The translations under genes were made by a program, and so were the position numbers. From Parus major (lineage: Eukaryota > Chordata > Aves > Passeriformes > Paridae), in the NCBI RefSeq assembly GCF_001522545.3, contig NC_031799.1, positions 46,141,710 to 46,205,709 of the forward strand: 64,000 nt of DNA, in the 5' to 3' direction. The notes under the pieces were generated by a model. It worked only from the letters and a program-made list of their open reading frames with translations, was not told the DNA's origin and did no database searches. Below are positions 25,001 through 40,000 of this stretch, one piece after another. Positions within the stretch are counted from its first letter, which is position 1. Every line of letters starts with the position of its first letter.

Positions 25001-28000
25001 TATGTGCAATAGGAAGTAGAAGGTGATGTTTTTATTAGAAATGGGTATCTTTAACATGGGCTTCCCATATCACTTCATTGTCAATCTCTGCTAATTTTCA
25101 AGAGTATAATAAAATCAACTGTAAAATCATAATAATATATTATAATATATATATATTATATATATTATAATAATATAATACTATAATAAAATCATAATAC
25201 AATTAGAATCTAATAATGTAATATATATGTTAACATAATAATATAATAAAATCAGGTGTAAAACTAAATGCTAATTGAAATCTTGCATCTAGCATTATAA
25301 TTTTATTTGTTTTCTATCAAGTAACTGGCAACAGAACATTTCTAAATGCAAATATGTAAGTCAAGACACTTGCAGACTTGTGATCAGCAAATAAACCATG
25401 ATTTTATTAGTAGCTTTTTTAACAAAAAGGAAAGCTATGACATAGTATATTAGAGGTCCCTGAAGGCCAGGAGCAGAACACAGCCCACAGATCAGTTAAT
25501 TTATTGTAATGGTGATTGATGATTTGAAGGCTGCCTCTCATGGGCAGGATGATCCATCTCTGTGGCAAGGTACATGTTCCAGCTGGACAGCTAAAATCAA
25601 AATGCTTTGTTGTTCTGGCTGATGAGTAGTCAGGAAGATTGTATTTTCTTGTTGTGTAGCTCTAAGAGGTGTAACTGGGCTGAGCAAACACAACACTGCT
25701 TGTGCCACTTATGTACCAGAATTTGTCTGCTATATCACATTTCATTTCCCAAAAGCAGGACTCCCAGCAGCAGGGAAGAGTGAGTTTTTTCAGGAAGCTG
25801 GGGGTGAATGAGGGGTGGGTTGAAGGAATCACACCTTCACACCCTGTTGTGAGCCCAGGTTAGAAAGACGACAGAGAAGAGAATTGCAAGTGTTATGGAA
25901 AAGCACAGATTAAATGTTTTTTATGTTGGAAGCAGGCTTTAGTAGAGAATGGCACCTATTTAGCAAAAATAAACTGAAGTTTACAAGAAAGAGTGAGTCA
26001 TGCTAACCAATTTGATGGTAGCATGTGCATGCTACTATTTTTGTGTTTGAAATGTTCTTTTGATATATTAGAAAGTATTATAGTTTCAAACCCCATGTAA
26101 AGAGTTGCAATGTTAATGTTAGTATGAACAGAGAAAATTTGTGGTAATCCTTCCTGTCTCAAGTCTGATTTCCTGTTCCAGGCTGTTCTACTAATCTGCC
26201 ATATCAAATTACAGAGCTGAGCTCAAAGAAATGTGAGAGTACAGTGGTAACAAGTATTTTTTCCATAACTGTTGCACTTATTTTTAGGTAGTAGTAAATG
26301 TTTGTAATGTGATTGTGAGATGGTAACTCATTCTTATATGCTTGTTTGCAGCCATCGGATGCTTTGATTTTGGGAAAGATCAAAAATGTGGACTGTGTGC
26401 TCTTAGCAAGGTAAATGAGCATTTTCAGGGGATTTGTGTTAAGCTTCTTAAAGTTTTTTCTGAATTTTTTCTCTTTTCATTAGGTGAACTGAATTTGTGC
26501 TCTGACATCATCTTGCTCTGTGTGGTTGCTAACAAAGTCCAGCACAAGTCTAGGTTTTTTTCATAAGCAAATTTGATGCTGCAAGGACTGAGAGTATTAA
26601 AAATGCTATCTAGCTTAGATAAAAAAACCCAGTGGGAGATGATCCCCTATTAAGAACGGCAGCCTTCAAGGCCACCTGCTCTGATGTTAGGTAGGTGATG
26701 CTTATAACCTTTCTAATGAATTCATCTGCTCACTATATTTTCAGATTTCCTTTGTGAATTAGAGAAAATGTCTGCTTCCAGATTAACTGTGTCTCTGATT
26801 CCACTGTAAACTCCTCCAAATTATTCCCTTGGATTATTGAGTCCTCTTCGTGTTAAAATTACTGCTTTGGAGTTGCATACCCTGCAGTTCTGCCTGCCTG
26901 TGCCGTTTTTATTACTATACTTGAAGAGACTCTGGAAGCAGGATCTGCAGATGAATGTGTGGAAATTACATGCTGGTGTAACCATGGATGTTTAAGACCA
27001 ACATTGTACTGGATTAAATGTAAGAATACATACACAGTTTGCAGCATCTGGGCAGAATGGACAGAGCAGGAGCTGATGACAGGGTCTATCAGCAGGCCAA
27101 GTCAAGGTAATTAATCAAGCACAGGATCCATCCAGGGAATCCAGGCAGGAACCATAGGAGGTGAGAGATAAGGCTGTAACATGTGTCTAAAGCCCATCCC
27201 ACTCTGGAGACGAACTACAGCATAGGTCTGAAGGCTGTGGGGAGACCAGGCTGGGGACTGGCACACTGTGACATAGCTCAGGCCAGGAGTGAAGACTGGG
27301 TCCTGAGCTCGGAGGTAGGAGCACTCAGGCTCACAGGCCTCAGGAGTTTCTGTGGAGGCCCAGGGTGAGACTGGATAGGGCACTTAGGACCCAGTGGTGC
27401 ACTCGGGGCCCCAATTCTTTTCATTCCAGTGTTTTTCCATTAAAGCTGCTGACTGCTAACCATCTCTGTAACTACACTTCTGTCTGTGGTTTTGCTTTTC
27501 TTATCTTTCATGGATTTGTTTATATATTTCATTACACCTGGACAACGTTTTTCTCGTTTTCTCAAATGAGCTGCTAAGTCAAGTTCTCATAGCTGTACTG
27601 TTTCAAACTAGACCTTGGACCACAGATGTCTGAACAACTTGGCTGTGGTCTACTTTCTCCCTGGGGTTTATGACCATTCATATAGAAACCTTTTGAGTTT
27701 ACTTTTAGGGCTAAGGTACCTGAAAATTTTTCTTGGTGTTTTGGCTTCTGAAGCATATTGGAAAAAAAAAGCATGTATATTCTCTAAGAGGATTATGACA
27801 GCAACTGCAATAAAGCAATAAATCTGTGTGCTTAGTAGATTATCAGAAATGCTAATGACAGCATGGGAATCCTGACTGTCATGTTGCTTGCAGTTTCTGA
27901 ATGATCAAATTCTTACGGCTTTTTTGCCTCTGAAAAAAATAATTTGAGAAAGTAAGTTCCTTCTTTTCTCTTACATGGCTGAAATAATTTTCTGATGTGT

Positions 28001-31000
28001 TTAATCATGTAAATTATGTGCTTCTGTAGCAGAGATAGCACAAAAGCTCATGCTTATAAGAGCAAGTATTTCCTGTCTTGGTGAAAAAGAATACTACAGC
28101 AGTGTGAAATCATACTTTTAATTTATGTAAGCTGTCAGATCACTTAAAGAACAATGAGAAAAATGTGATGATTCTACAGTTTTCTTTGGAAAGATGACAG
28201 ATTAGAATACAACGTTCTGTGATGTGCCGCTAGTTGTGTGGGAGAATACAAGCAGAGCTTCTGGGCAGATTCTCCTTTCTTCAGCAGAAAATTCATGGAG
28301 GTGTATATAAATCTTAAGAACCTCCTGTAGTGTATGGAAAAGGGGTTTCAGAATCTATGGAACTGACTTAGGGGATTCAGAGAAAAATGCTTATTTTAAT
28401 CTCAGAGCTGCTGAAGTGTATTTGAATTGTATTTTTAAGATTCTTTTCATTAGAGTCTTGAACTTAAAATTTTGCATTTAAAAAGAAAATTACACCACTG
28501 CTTTTTAAATTGAATTCCAAGAGAAGTTCAATATATTTAGGAAAACAAAATATACCAGAAGTAGCTGAAATAGTCAGTTCCACTTCCAATATTTTTATGG
28601 GAAATAAGTTTCTTGAAATTCTCCTTATTGGCAGAAGGAAGGCAACTTCAGTCTGATTTATTTTACTGTCTTGCTTCATGTATCTTTGCAGACATGGAAG
28701 GCATCATACAATTATGCCATCAAACGTCAATTACCGTGCCAATATCTGGGCATTAAAAGAAGAAAATTGTTCCCATGTATTAGTGACTACTGCCTGTGGT
28801 TCATTACGAGAGGAAATACAACCTGGTGATCTTGTCATAATTGACCAGTTTATTGACAGGTGAGTAAGGAGAAAAAAGAGGACAAATGGGGTTAAACCAT
28901 ATAATAACATGTTCATGTTAAATTAATTTTTTGTAAAATTAAATGATAGCCTCGGTTCTTCTGTCAAAAAGTGAGATTTGTACAAGAAAATATGATAGGA
29001 AATGGGAATGTGATTATAAGAAGTTCCATTCTAACAGACACAGAAGCACCAGGCTTTGAAGAATAGCCATGAATGAGCTAAAGTATAGCTCTATGGGAAG
29101 ACTGTTCAGAAGTAAAAGAAATCTTCTATTGTCAGATGTGAGATAGAAACATGAATAAGAGCAAAGGCTGTTCCAAGATTTATGAAGAATCTGAAATGAA
29201 ATGTACAAGAAAACATAGTAGGAATCATCTCGGAAAATGTATGTTATAATAATGAGGTTTGCACAACAAAGGTAAATGCAACACAGTAGCAAAAGAGAGG
29301 AGGTTGTTTTAAAACAAGAATAGATGCTTGCATATCTGATTTGTTAAGAATCATAAGGAAGTAAATTTGTTTCCAAAGTCTGTACATCAGTCAGTCCTAT
29401 CCTCCTTGCCTATCTGACTGGAAAAATTTAAGCAATGCCGGGGACAAAATAAAGCTACATTTAAAGATCACCAGCAACACCAATAGTTCAAAGATCTGGT
29501 TGCACATTTTAAAGGTAAATTTACATTTAATACTTGGAGGTGTATTATATCTTGAAGTCTTATTTGGGTATTCCACCTAATTTGAAGTATTTAAAATGGC
29601 TTATGCAGCTTCTTAGGGCATTTGTGGTGCTGCTGGTAATATTTCATTGCCAACTGAACATGTAAACCTAGATTTGTTACCTGCTCTGCAGTGCTATTCA
29701 AATTTTGACATACTGACTTTTTTTTTTTTTATGTGTTTTTCTTATAAGAGTAGGTTTTAGATACAGCGTATCTAAATTACTAGGTACTCTGCAAGTGCAA
29801 GCCCCATATAAAATGCTTCCTGTTAAACTGGAGTTGATATATGGGTGAATATCAGCTATATTGCTGACAGTGCTTTTTTATTTTTTTTTTGGTATTGATA
29901 CTGATTTATATAGGAAAGATATTAAACAGACTTGAGGACAGAGTTTGGATGATTGTGAGTCAAGCACCAGTTATTTAGACTGCATTAGCACCTGGCAGAC
30001 TCCTGGGTAAGTGAAGGGAGCCTCTGTTTACCATTGGTGAACCACACCTGGAGTACTGTATCCTGTTCTGGGCTGCACAGTGCAATTTGGACATGGATGT
30101 ACTAGAGAGAGCCCAACATTGGTCTACGAAGATGCTAAAGGACTGGAACATCTCTCCCAAGAGGAGAGGCTCAGACAGTGGGACTGTTCAGCCTGGAGAA
30201 GACTAGACTCAAGGGTAATATTATTAATCTATAGAAATACCTGAAGGAAGGGCACGTAGAAAAAGCCAGGCTCTGTCCAGCAGCACACAGGGTCAGAGAT
30301 GGTAGGAACAGACTGAAACACGGGAGGTTTCCTCTGGGCATCAGTGAACACTTTTTACTGAAGGTTTCTGAGTACCTACACAGGTTGCTCAGAGAGGTGA
30401 CAGAATCTCCATCTTTGAAGATACTCAAAGCCATCTGGTTATGGACCTGGATAGCCCATTTTAGGTAGACCTCCGTGTGACCTTGAGAGGCCACTTCTAC
30501 TCTCAGCTGTTCTGTGATCTGTGTTTTCATTTAGAGTTTATTCAGATGGTCACCAGTTGTAATGGTGTAACATATTTATGAGCAATGTTTTGTTTGGGCA
30601 TGCAAGTTTTCATTTTGATGTAGGCAAATGGAAACTTGTTGTGACTTGTTCAATGGCACCAGGAAATCAAAAAGCTTCTCAGAAAAGCATATGAAAATGT
30701 TTCAATGTGGAAAATTGTATGTAATATGAATTTTAAAATAATCTCAAACTTGCAGTTTAATTCAGCAAACTGATATATTGTAATAGTCTGTCTCTTGACA
30801 GCTGAATTCCTGTGTCATCTTTTTCTCATCATGTTCTATGCCAGGGAGTGTTAGACTGCCAGGTCTTTGGAGACAGAGTCTGCATTTAGCCTTTCACAGC
30901 AGTCTAAGAATGATTGCATTATATCAGTTATTATGCCAACAATGCTACTGATGGGAAGGTATTTTCATGGGATAGAATATTTTAGTTCTCCACCAAAGTC

Positions 31001-34000
31001 TGAAAAGATGGAATTTTTCTGAAATACCTTCTAATGAAAGATCAGGGTCATGCAAGCAGTGTTAATAGTCTTGGAAAGAGGGTACTGTTTAAAATTGCAA
31101 AAACAGTCAATTATTCTTCTTGAAAGGTATTCTGGATTCTATATAGTGGTTGACCCGTGCCAGGCATTACATAGGAAAGAAGTTGTGGTCTAGATGGCAA
31201 GGATTTACACAGGCCACAATTAAAATCAGTGACTTCTGGTGTCCAGGTACCTTTTAGTATCTGGGTTCTATCTATATATATTCTCCATAGGGAGAGTTCC
31301 TGTTCTCAGTTCTCTTTACAGGTGTGAAGCAAAAAGAAGGAATAGTGAATTGGAGTGGAAGAAGAGCTAGAACTGGGCAGAAAACTGTAGGCAGCTACTG
31401 TAATTTGTTCTCCTTCAGCATACACACTGTGAAATTAATGGTGGGATTCCAGTATAAGGAATTGTGTGGGACTTCTGCCTAGCACGGGATTGACTTACAG
31501 TATGAAACACTGAATAGGTGTAATTAGAACAACGTAAGATTTCCAAATTTTTGAGAGCCTAATTCTGCAAGTCATTACCACAGCTAGTGTTTGATTCCAT
31601 ATGTAGTCTGTGCTTTCTTTATGCTTATTATTTTGTGTATTTAAACAATAAAATATACATTTTATTAAATAAATAACAAAAATACATATATTGTGTTCTC
31701 CTTGCTTCCAAATCCAAAAGTAGCCACTTGCTACTCTAAGCTGCAAAAGTTGTTCTCTTCTTTAAAAAGGTACTTTAAAAACATAGGATAATTTTTTTTC
31801 TGCCTTTGACTCCTGTTAGTAAATTGTAGTACTGTTAATCAGTTGAGTACATGAGACTAATTGGGGGCTTTTGAGTACTTTTTGTTTGGTTTGCTGCTGA
31901 TATTTGCTAGGAAGAGAAGAAAAGACTAACTACTTTACTTGAATGACTGAGCTCATCTGGGGAGGTGGAGAAAATAGCTTCCTGTAGCAGTTGCGAGTTT
32001 AATTGTTTCTGTTCTGTGTCACAAACACAACTGCAATTGCTGCAGTTATTATTACTGCCTGTAAATTTCTTTGTATCATTTTCTTTCAGTGCCCCTGAAG
32101 ATGCAGAGCATACTGAGACTGCTTTTTATATGCTTATGCCAGTCTGAATTTACACTTTGTTCTTCAATTTCCAATATTTTGATAATTCAGCACTACTGGA
32201 AGTAGGAGGAAGCTGATGATGGAAGTGGTAGAGAATTGTTTGTCACAAATGGAAATGACTGGTTTGTTCATTTATTGAGTTGTATTTTGCTTCCTAGAAT
32301 CAGTCATAGTCAGAATTGCCAGAAAATCCAATGTTACTGTCATAAAACCAAAATGAAGGGGCAAAAGCCACCTTGTTGTCAGATTAAAAATGTGGCGGTT
32401 GCTGCAGGTACAGGGGTTTAGTGGGGTTTAATTTCCAGGTGAGTTTAAACTACAATAGATGTAGAAGATAAATCATCTTATGTCGTCCATTGATTGAAGC
32501 AGTTACAGGTCTTACTGTTGTTACTTAGTGCCATGCAGTTTGTATGAGTGGTGCTAAATGTAGTAGGATTTCTTTATGAGGCCATGTAGTGATGTGGCCA
32601 TTCTCTTCAGAGAACACAGGATATCCAAAAGTCAGATATTAATATTTATGCATATTAGATCTTTCCTTGGGCTTTTCTGATTGAAAGTGCCTAACAACAT
32701 CTGAAGTACCTTAATGCAGGAAATGGATTGTGACTTTTACCATTTCCTCCAACTCTAAATAATTCATTAACAGACAAAATATAAAAGTGTGAAAAATAGC
32801 ATATATGCTATTTTCAGCATTTCAGTATCCCATAAAAGATAATTAATTTTAGTGCTTCATCTGATTTTTTACAGCTCCTTCCCGTTTTCCAGATGGTTTT
32901 AATTTGTTAATCTCTTTCCTATTTTATAATCACATTCTTAAGGCTACTCTATTGATGCATTTTTTTGTCCAAAACTACTCTTAACATGCAAGTTGTATTT
33001 AAAAACTTCATTTAAATATTTCCTAGTGATTTTATTTGGGAGCTGTTATAAAAAGTATTACCAACAGATACTTTGTATTTCAACTGTGGATTGAATTTGG
33101 CTGTTGTCTTTATTTTCTCCTGTAAAGGACAATATGTGACACACTGTAGGGAAGAAGGGAATGTCTGAGAACATTGTTCCAGAGGATTTGCGCCATCCAA
33201 TTGGGTAGATTTGCTTGAGGCAGTGCATTTGAGGGTAAAGTGTTAGTGGGTAGCACTGGGTTCCCACTACCACTACATGGTAGTTCTACATGGTAGAACT
33301 ACATGGGTTCCAAAATGGCATTCTGGATGGTAATTCCAACATGTTTGATCATTTCCATCCATTCAAAGAAGAGAAAAAAAAGTGTTCTTCTACTTGGAAG
33401 CTGCTACTGCATGTGTGTGTGATCTTTCTAAGAACATGAAGACATCCTGTTCCAAGGTTTTTCTGGTTGAATTCACACTTCCTTCATGCTGGAAGCTGTT
33501 CCTATAAATTCCCATCCTTTCAATATAAGAATGCAGTAATATGAGCAGCCTTGTGGTAATTGAGATTTTATTCCTTCATTTTCTTAAAGCTTACATTTTT
33601 TTCCAGAGGTTACATGCCTGACTGTTAAATTAGAGATTGTTTTGCAGGAGAATGGCATCACAATAGGGCTGTTTGTGTTATTTAGGAAAAAATCAGCATT
33701 TCACTGTCTTGGTTAACGAAAGATTTTCATAATGAATTGACAGTGCACTAGTGGAGTAACAATTTTGTACTCATCTGCTCAATTCTCAAAGGTTTGTACA
33801 GAGAAAGAGCAAGATTACAGGTGGTTGCTAATATCATACTGATTTTTTTCTTCGTCTCCCAGGGATGCTGTGTTTTTTGATTTGTATCAATTTATTGCTT
33901 TATTTTTCTGTTTTCTCTAAGCAAGTTTTCTGCTTTTCTAGGACAACTAAAAGACATTGTACTTTATATGATGGGCAGCATTCCACTCTCTCAGGAGTAT

Positions 34001-37000
34001 GTCATATTCCAATGGCTGAGCCGTTCTGCACTAAAACCAGAGAGGTTAGTGAATTCTGTAATAGTATTAAGAAATGTTGTTTTTATGGCACTTATTTGTG
34101 ATATATTAGTCTAATTGTGCAGTCTTAGAATACAGAGACAATATGCACCTCTTTATCCTCTTTCTCAGATACATCATGGTATTAAGGATGAATGTAACAT
34201 TTGGAAGGCATGGTAAATAAAAGGTCTTGTGTCTGTCTTCCTAGAGGTGGTATGCAGAAGAAATCAGTTGGCAATATAGATTTTCTCAGAGTCATAGTAA
34301 CAGGACAGAAGATCCTTATTTATCAAGTAACCAGCCAAAAAAATAACAAAGTGAACAAAGCAGTTAGAATTAGAAATTAGTTGAATATTTTTCTGAATAA
34401 AGCTGCACCTATGGTAGAGGCACTCTACATACTTAAATATTTAAATAAGTAGTACTTCAGCATTCACAGAAATTGCAGTATTGCATTTGTGCTTTTGCGC
34501 ATTGTAGAGGTGAGTGGTGGAAAGCTTAGAATGAAGCTTTCAAAGTGTTGAAACAAACCAAATTATATTTGCCTTTTATTCCTAATTGTTGCTGTCAGTT
34601 GTGTCACTCCAAGATTTTCAGGCTTTTCGGACTAGAGAGTGTGGAAACACTTCTCTATTTTTCAGTACCTTTATAAGCTTTTGGGAGGAGTATATCTGAT
34701 TAAATATGTCACCTTAGTGTGTTCCTAGAGTTGAGGAAAAAGGAAGGTGAAGACTGAACTGCATATTTGGTGGTGGTGTGGAATGCTGTGATCAGTAGTA
34801 GCTGCAAGTACATTCTTCAGAGGAGCAGGAGCACTTACAGGATCAGTCATACTCATCTAAGAGACCTGCTCTCTGCAATCAAGACAAAGCTGAGTTGTGA
34901 AGCAGGTGGCACAATCTGTACCCAGAGCATGTACAAACATTTGGACTACTGAGCTGTTCTGCTTTTGTCACCATTTTGCTTCAGTGTCATTATGAGCTAT
35001 TTTTGCTAATTTGCCACATTGTGGTTTAGAGACATCCGCACTAGGAACCAAGGTGTTTTACAATGAGCAAAAGATACTTTAGGTCTCATGAAGAAACAAA
35101 CTACTGCGTATTATACATGTGCACACTTTTACCCTTCTGTCACTGAACAGTAAATTATGCAAAATACTTCCCATTTTTCTTGCTAAAAGAGCCTACCCAC
35201 ATGCTCGTACCAAAGATTAGTTGTCATTTAGTTTCTTTCTACTTGTGAGCATGACATCATGTCACAGCAGATGCAAGGAGTTTATTAAGAAAAGGATTAA
35301 AAAGTGTTATTATTTTGGTGATTGGAAGTCCTTCACATTGTCACTTTTTTTAAAAAGTAAGTAATCATACATAAGACATTTCCTGAGACTTCAGGAAACA
35401 TATGCCAAGACTAGTTTTCTTTCAGTTATTAACTAGTTAGAGATGTTATTTGGGTTTTACATTTTTTGAAAAGCCAGCAGAGAAATGTGCCTTTTCAAGC
35501 AGAGAAAAAACATTTAGGTACTTCCCAGTCTCACATGCGATCGTTATCTGATTAGCCTGTGCATTCTAATCAGCCTAAGAGATGTTTTAGAGAACATGTG
35601 GATTTTGAGCTCTGTGTGGGATTGAGAAGGTGTATATTCACTTTATTTGAAAATACCAGATAAAAGTGATTTAAATCTTTTCCTGAAACTATGTCTGAAA
35701 ATTGTTGGGTTAATTTCAGCCCAGTTTATCCCAACTCAGAGGAATTTCATAAATAAATGCAATAATAATAAAAAAGCCAAAATCGTGAATGTAAAATATT
35801 TAAGGAATTTTGCATCAAAACATCTGAAACCTTCATATTATATTGCATTTGTGCAAATACATTAAAATGATCTGGTTTAGTTGGTTTATGCATGGTAAAT
35901 TAAATGAAAATCTAAATGGAGTTCAGAAGTTCTGAATAGTATAGGATATCTTGGGTATTGCAACTTCTAGAAACTGAGGCTCAACACAACAATCTTATAG
36001 GCAGTAAAGCTGGAACTTCGTGAAGAGTTTCAGAAAGGTACTGCTCAACTGTGGTTATGTCATGTCAGTTGGTCTGTTGATTTATTAACAGTGTAATTAA
36101 CTGGCATTCAGTTAAATATATATTTAGAATTAATAGCATCAATAAATCAAAATATTAGGTGTGATTAATATTAGATCAACTTACAGCACAGAATTAATCA
36201 TAGAATTTTAAGGGGTTGAAGGACCTTAAAGATTATCTAGTCCCAGCTTCCACTGCCATGTGGTGGAGTACCTTCTGGTAGAACATATTGTTCAAGGCCT
36301 ATCAACCATGCCTTGAACACTCCCAGTGTTGCAGCATCCACAACTCCTTTGGCAGCCTGTCCCACTGTCTCACTACCCGAAATTAAAAATTTTCTTCCTA
36401 ATATCCTAAATTTCCCTTCTTTCTATTTGAGGCTGTTATTCCTTGTCTTATCACTATAGTTCCTGACAGAGAGTTCCTCTCCACCTTCCCTGTAGAACCC
36501 TTCAGATACTGGAAGGTTGCTATGAAGTTTCCCTACAGCCTTCTCTTCTCCAGGATGAACAGCCCCAACTTTAGCAGCCTGTCTTCACAGGGGAGGTGCT
36601 CCAGTTGTCTTATTAATTTTGTGGCTCTCCTCTGTACTTGTTCCAACGGTTCCATGTCTTTCTTAAAGTAAGGACCCCAGAGCTGGATGCAGTGTTCCAG
36701 TAGGGTCTCACTGGAGCAGAGCAGAGGGACAGAATCCACTCCTTCACCCTGCTGGCCACACTGCTTTGGATGCAGGATGCCATTGGCTTTCTGGGCTGTA
36801 AGGGCATATGGTCAGGTCATACTGTGTTTTTCATCATCCACTGTCCCCAAGTCCTTCTCAGCAGGGCTGCTCTCAATCTCTTCTTCCAACCTGTAGGTGT
36901 GTCAGGTGTTACTACAACCCCAAGTACAGTGCAGACTTACCTGTTCATATGCATCTGCAGTGGAAGATGTGGGTACTCCAGCTTTTTGTAGTTGTGCTGC

Positions 37001-40000
37001 TCCACAAAATCCACTGCTCCACAAAATCCACTGCTCCACACAATCCACTGATCCATATGATAGGGAGAAGGCACCCCACAAGGTCATGTAACACACTTGA
37101 GCTGTGGCTGCATGTTGCATCTGTTTGTGTTGAGTGTAGGCAGCTCAGTGTTTTGCACAGAAGCTGCTCCACATGGAGTAAGTCATGAGGCTAAGAAGTT
37201 ACTTCTAGTGGTGTCAGACTAGGTTTTTCACTGCTTCTGTGTTATGAGGGTCCCTCCTGGCTTACCACAATTTTTGGTGGTACTCTCCTCCCTCTCCCTC
37301 TCGCTCTCCCTCTCCCTTTCCCTCTTTTTCTCTTTTTTTGTTGATGGCCATTTTAAATAGATGTCATAATAGTTCCTTTAGCTTTCCTGCTCAGGACAGT
37401 GATGGGTATCCTAGTCCCATTTTCCTAGGCTAATACCCTCTTATTCCGACTGCATCAACTGACATTATCCAAGCCAATTACCAAGAGAGAAAGTCAGGAC
37501 TATTCTGCCATGTATGTGGTTCTCACTGGAACTAAAATACTGATGGGAAGTATGTGCTTTATGTCCAGTGTACAGCTCAGCCACTCACATGGGAAAATGT
37601 AATAATTTCTGCACAGATTCCCAAGGTACACTGAAGTATGTGCTTGTGGAGTTTTACTTTCAAAATGTGAATTTCTTACTACTGTTTTCACTGGCTCAGC
37701 TCCACCATGTGATAATGTAGTGCTCAGTGGAGTGCTTCTACCTGCAGTTCTGTTTGCATTGGAGGCACAGTCTAAATGTGCAAAAAAATTCTGTTTCCCT
37801 GTCTTCTTGGTCTGCATTGAAAACAGTAATCCATCTGATACTAGCAAAATCCGATGAGTTTAAATTCATCCCTTTTGCAAGGACTATTAATTTCTTTGTT
37901 GGGTGAGGAAATCATCTTTGGTTTTGGAAAGATTTTTTTCAACACATGAAAAATGACTACTTTGTATAGAGCCAACTTCTTTTGTTTGCAAGTTTTTGAT
38001 GGAATGCAAAAGCAGTGTATGAGGGGAATTATTTCCATTCCTCGACAATGGCATGTTTTGCAGGTTCTTATTGAGACTGCCAAGAAACTGGGGCTCCAGT
38101 GTCATTCCAAAGGGACAGTGATCACAATTGAAGGCCCACGTTTCAGCTCTCGAGCAGAAAGCTGCATGTTTCGCAGCTGGGGAGCTGACGTTATCAACAT
38201 GACTACAGTGCCTGAAGTGATTCTTGCAAAGGAAGCTGGAATGAGTTATGCAAGTATTGCCATGGCAACGGATTATGACTGCTGGAAGGAACATGAAGAA
38301 GCAGTGAGTGAAGCTTTTTTTCTCTGGTGTTGTCCTGAGGGATTTGGGTGAGAATGTGTAGGTTTTAATAAGAGATGACATACTGTACTAAATCTGTTCT
38401 TAATTACATTGGTATCCCTGAGTTATTTGTGATGAATGACTTGTGAAAGTAAGAATAGAGTCAATTGTTGCTATCTCATTCATTTTCATAAACCTGCCTC
38501 ACTACTAGCAAACCTTTTGTTTCCTGTTGTCTGAATCAGGAGGTCTGTGAGTATGAAGCTCATTAGTTCTGTGTGTGACTTGTCTTCCTGTGATTGGTCT
38601 GATTGCAGCTCTGTGCAAAACAATGTATATGTTTTAGTTCTCCTGTTTGTGATACGGAAGTATAAACCATACACACACAGAGGAAAAAATAGTTGTACTG
38701 TCTAAAAAGACTGATATTCTAAGGCTTTGCTTTTACACTTCTTAGTTAAATTGATTTGGGTATTTAAAATATGTGCAGTTAAAATTGAGAGACACCACTC
38801 AGTTGTATTATATTTCTAGGTTTCAGTGGATAAAGTTTTAAAGACACTGAAAGGGAATGCAAATAAGGCTACAAGCATACTCCTTACTGCTATACCTCAG
38901 ATAGGCTCCATGGAATGGACCAGCACCCTGCAGACTCTGAAAGTAAGTACAAAAATGAGGCTGATGAGTAACAGGGACAGTGTATGTGTGTATGTGTGTC
39001 AAAACGTAACACAAGTGTATGTTACAGGATGGTTTTGCTTAAATCAAAATATTTCAGAGTAAATACCGCAAGAAACCAAATTCATTCAAGAAGGGTGGAC
39101 AGATTCCACATGATTCTTGCAAGTTTTATTGCCAAGATCTTCAGCTTTACAAGAAATTTTGAGAAACATCAAAAAACCCTTTTGAACGTTTGTTTTTTAA
39201 AAAACAGATAGCTTTACCATAAGGTGTTCATATGACAAAAATAAATGAGATACAAAGTAAGATACAAATATATGTATCCAAATGAAACCCTGATCTGGGA
39301 TCTTGGCACAAAGAAGAGTCAAGTAGAAGAGACTGAACCAAACCAAAACCATTATGCTTACTTTAATATGTAGTAGAGGAAAAGTTATAACCAGTTCGAA
39401 GTTATTAGAATTGGGTTCTCCATAGTTTTAAGTCCAAGGTGCATGAAAAAATATGGAAAATAAAAACATCTCAAAATATATTGGCAAGGGAGTTCTTAAG
39501 CAGAATTTTTCTTACACAAGGTTTACTTGTGTTTTTATCTCCTGTATTTCACTGGCATACATGAGATGCATTTGTGGCTATAAAAAGAGAGAAAAAACAA
39601 TGTTAAACAGTTTGGATGTCTATCCAGCTTCTCAACAAGCTTTTTTTGACTGGGTTGAGATAAGGACAAGGAGAGATTATTCATCAAATAGTGTCATGAG
39701 CAAAACAGGCTCAGCTTAGCTTATATTAATTGAATTTGTTACTAACAAAATCAGAGCAGTATAATTCCACCCCAGCCTCTGTGAGTCACTTTATAAAGAA
39801 TTATCCTCAAAAATACACTCAGCATATAATCCTTAGTTAGAACAATAAAAAATTACTAAACTAAACAGAAGAAAAAATTCTCTACACAAAATCCAAAGCA
39901 TAATCACTACACAGAACCAAAAAGACAAATTACACAAAAAATCCACCCCTACTACAATTACAGTACAAATTTCCCACTATCATTCTGCTTAGTTCTGTAA

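Larger units (their letters stand above)
18588..26351 (+). other. MTAP: MTAP intron 2
   Basis: 7.8 kb, gtctgt to tgcag. It contains a solo LTR at 20164-20584, a long CR1 at 23165-24045, a CTCF-like motif at 24256-24268 and an AT-rich repeat near 25130-25260. I see no gene nested in it. Confidence 0.9.
34045..38063 (+). other. MTAP: MTAP intron 5
   Basis: 4.0 kb, gttagt to tgcag. It carries an inverted CR1 at about 36197-36942, a 17-bp tandem repeat at 36997-37055 and a CT-rich tract at about 37279-37335. Confidence 0.9.

Noticed and set aside
27060..27500. Possible LTR in MTAP intron 3
   Set aside because: Composition is LTR-like, but I found no TG/CA ends, target duplication or match to the other LTRs here.
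36533..36807. Reverse-transcriptase-like frame as a gene
   Set aside because: It is the truncated C-terminal part of a CR1 LINE, not a functional gene.
36997..37055. CRISPR-like array
   Set aside because: The 17-bp units are head to tail without spacers; it is a minisatellite in a vertebrate intron.
37953..38351. 132-codon frame as a single-exon gene
   Set aside because: It is MTAP exon 6 extended into both introns; splice sites at 38063/38064 and 38303/38304 define the true exon.
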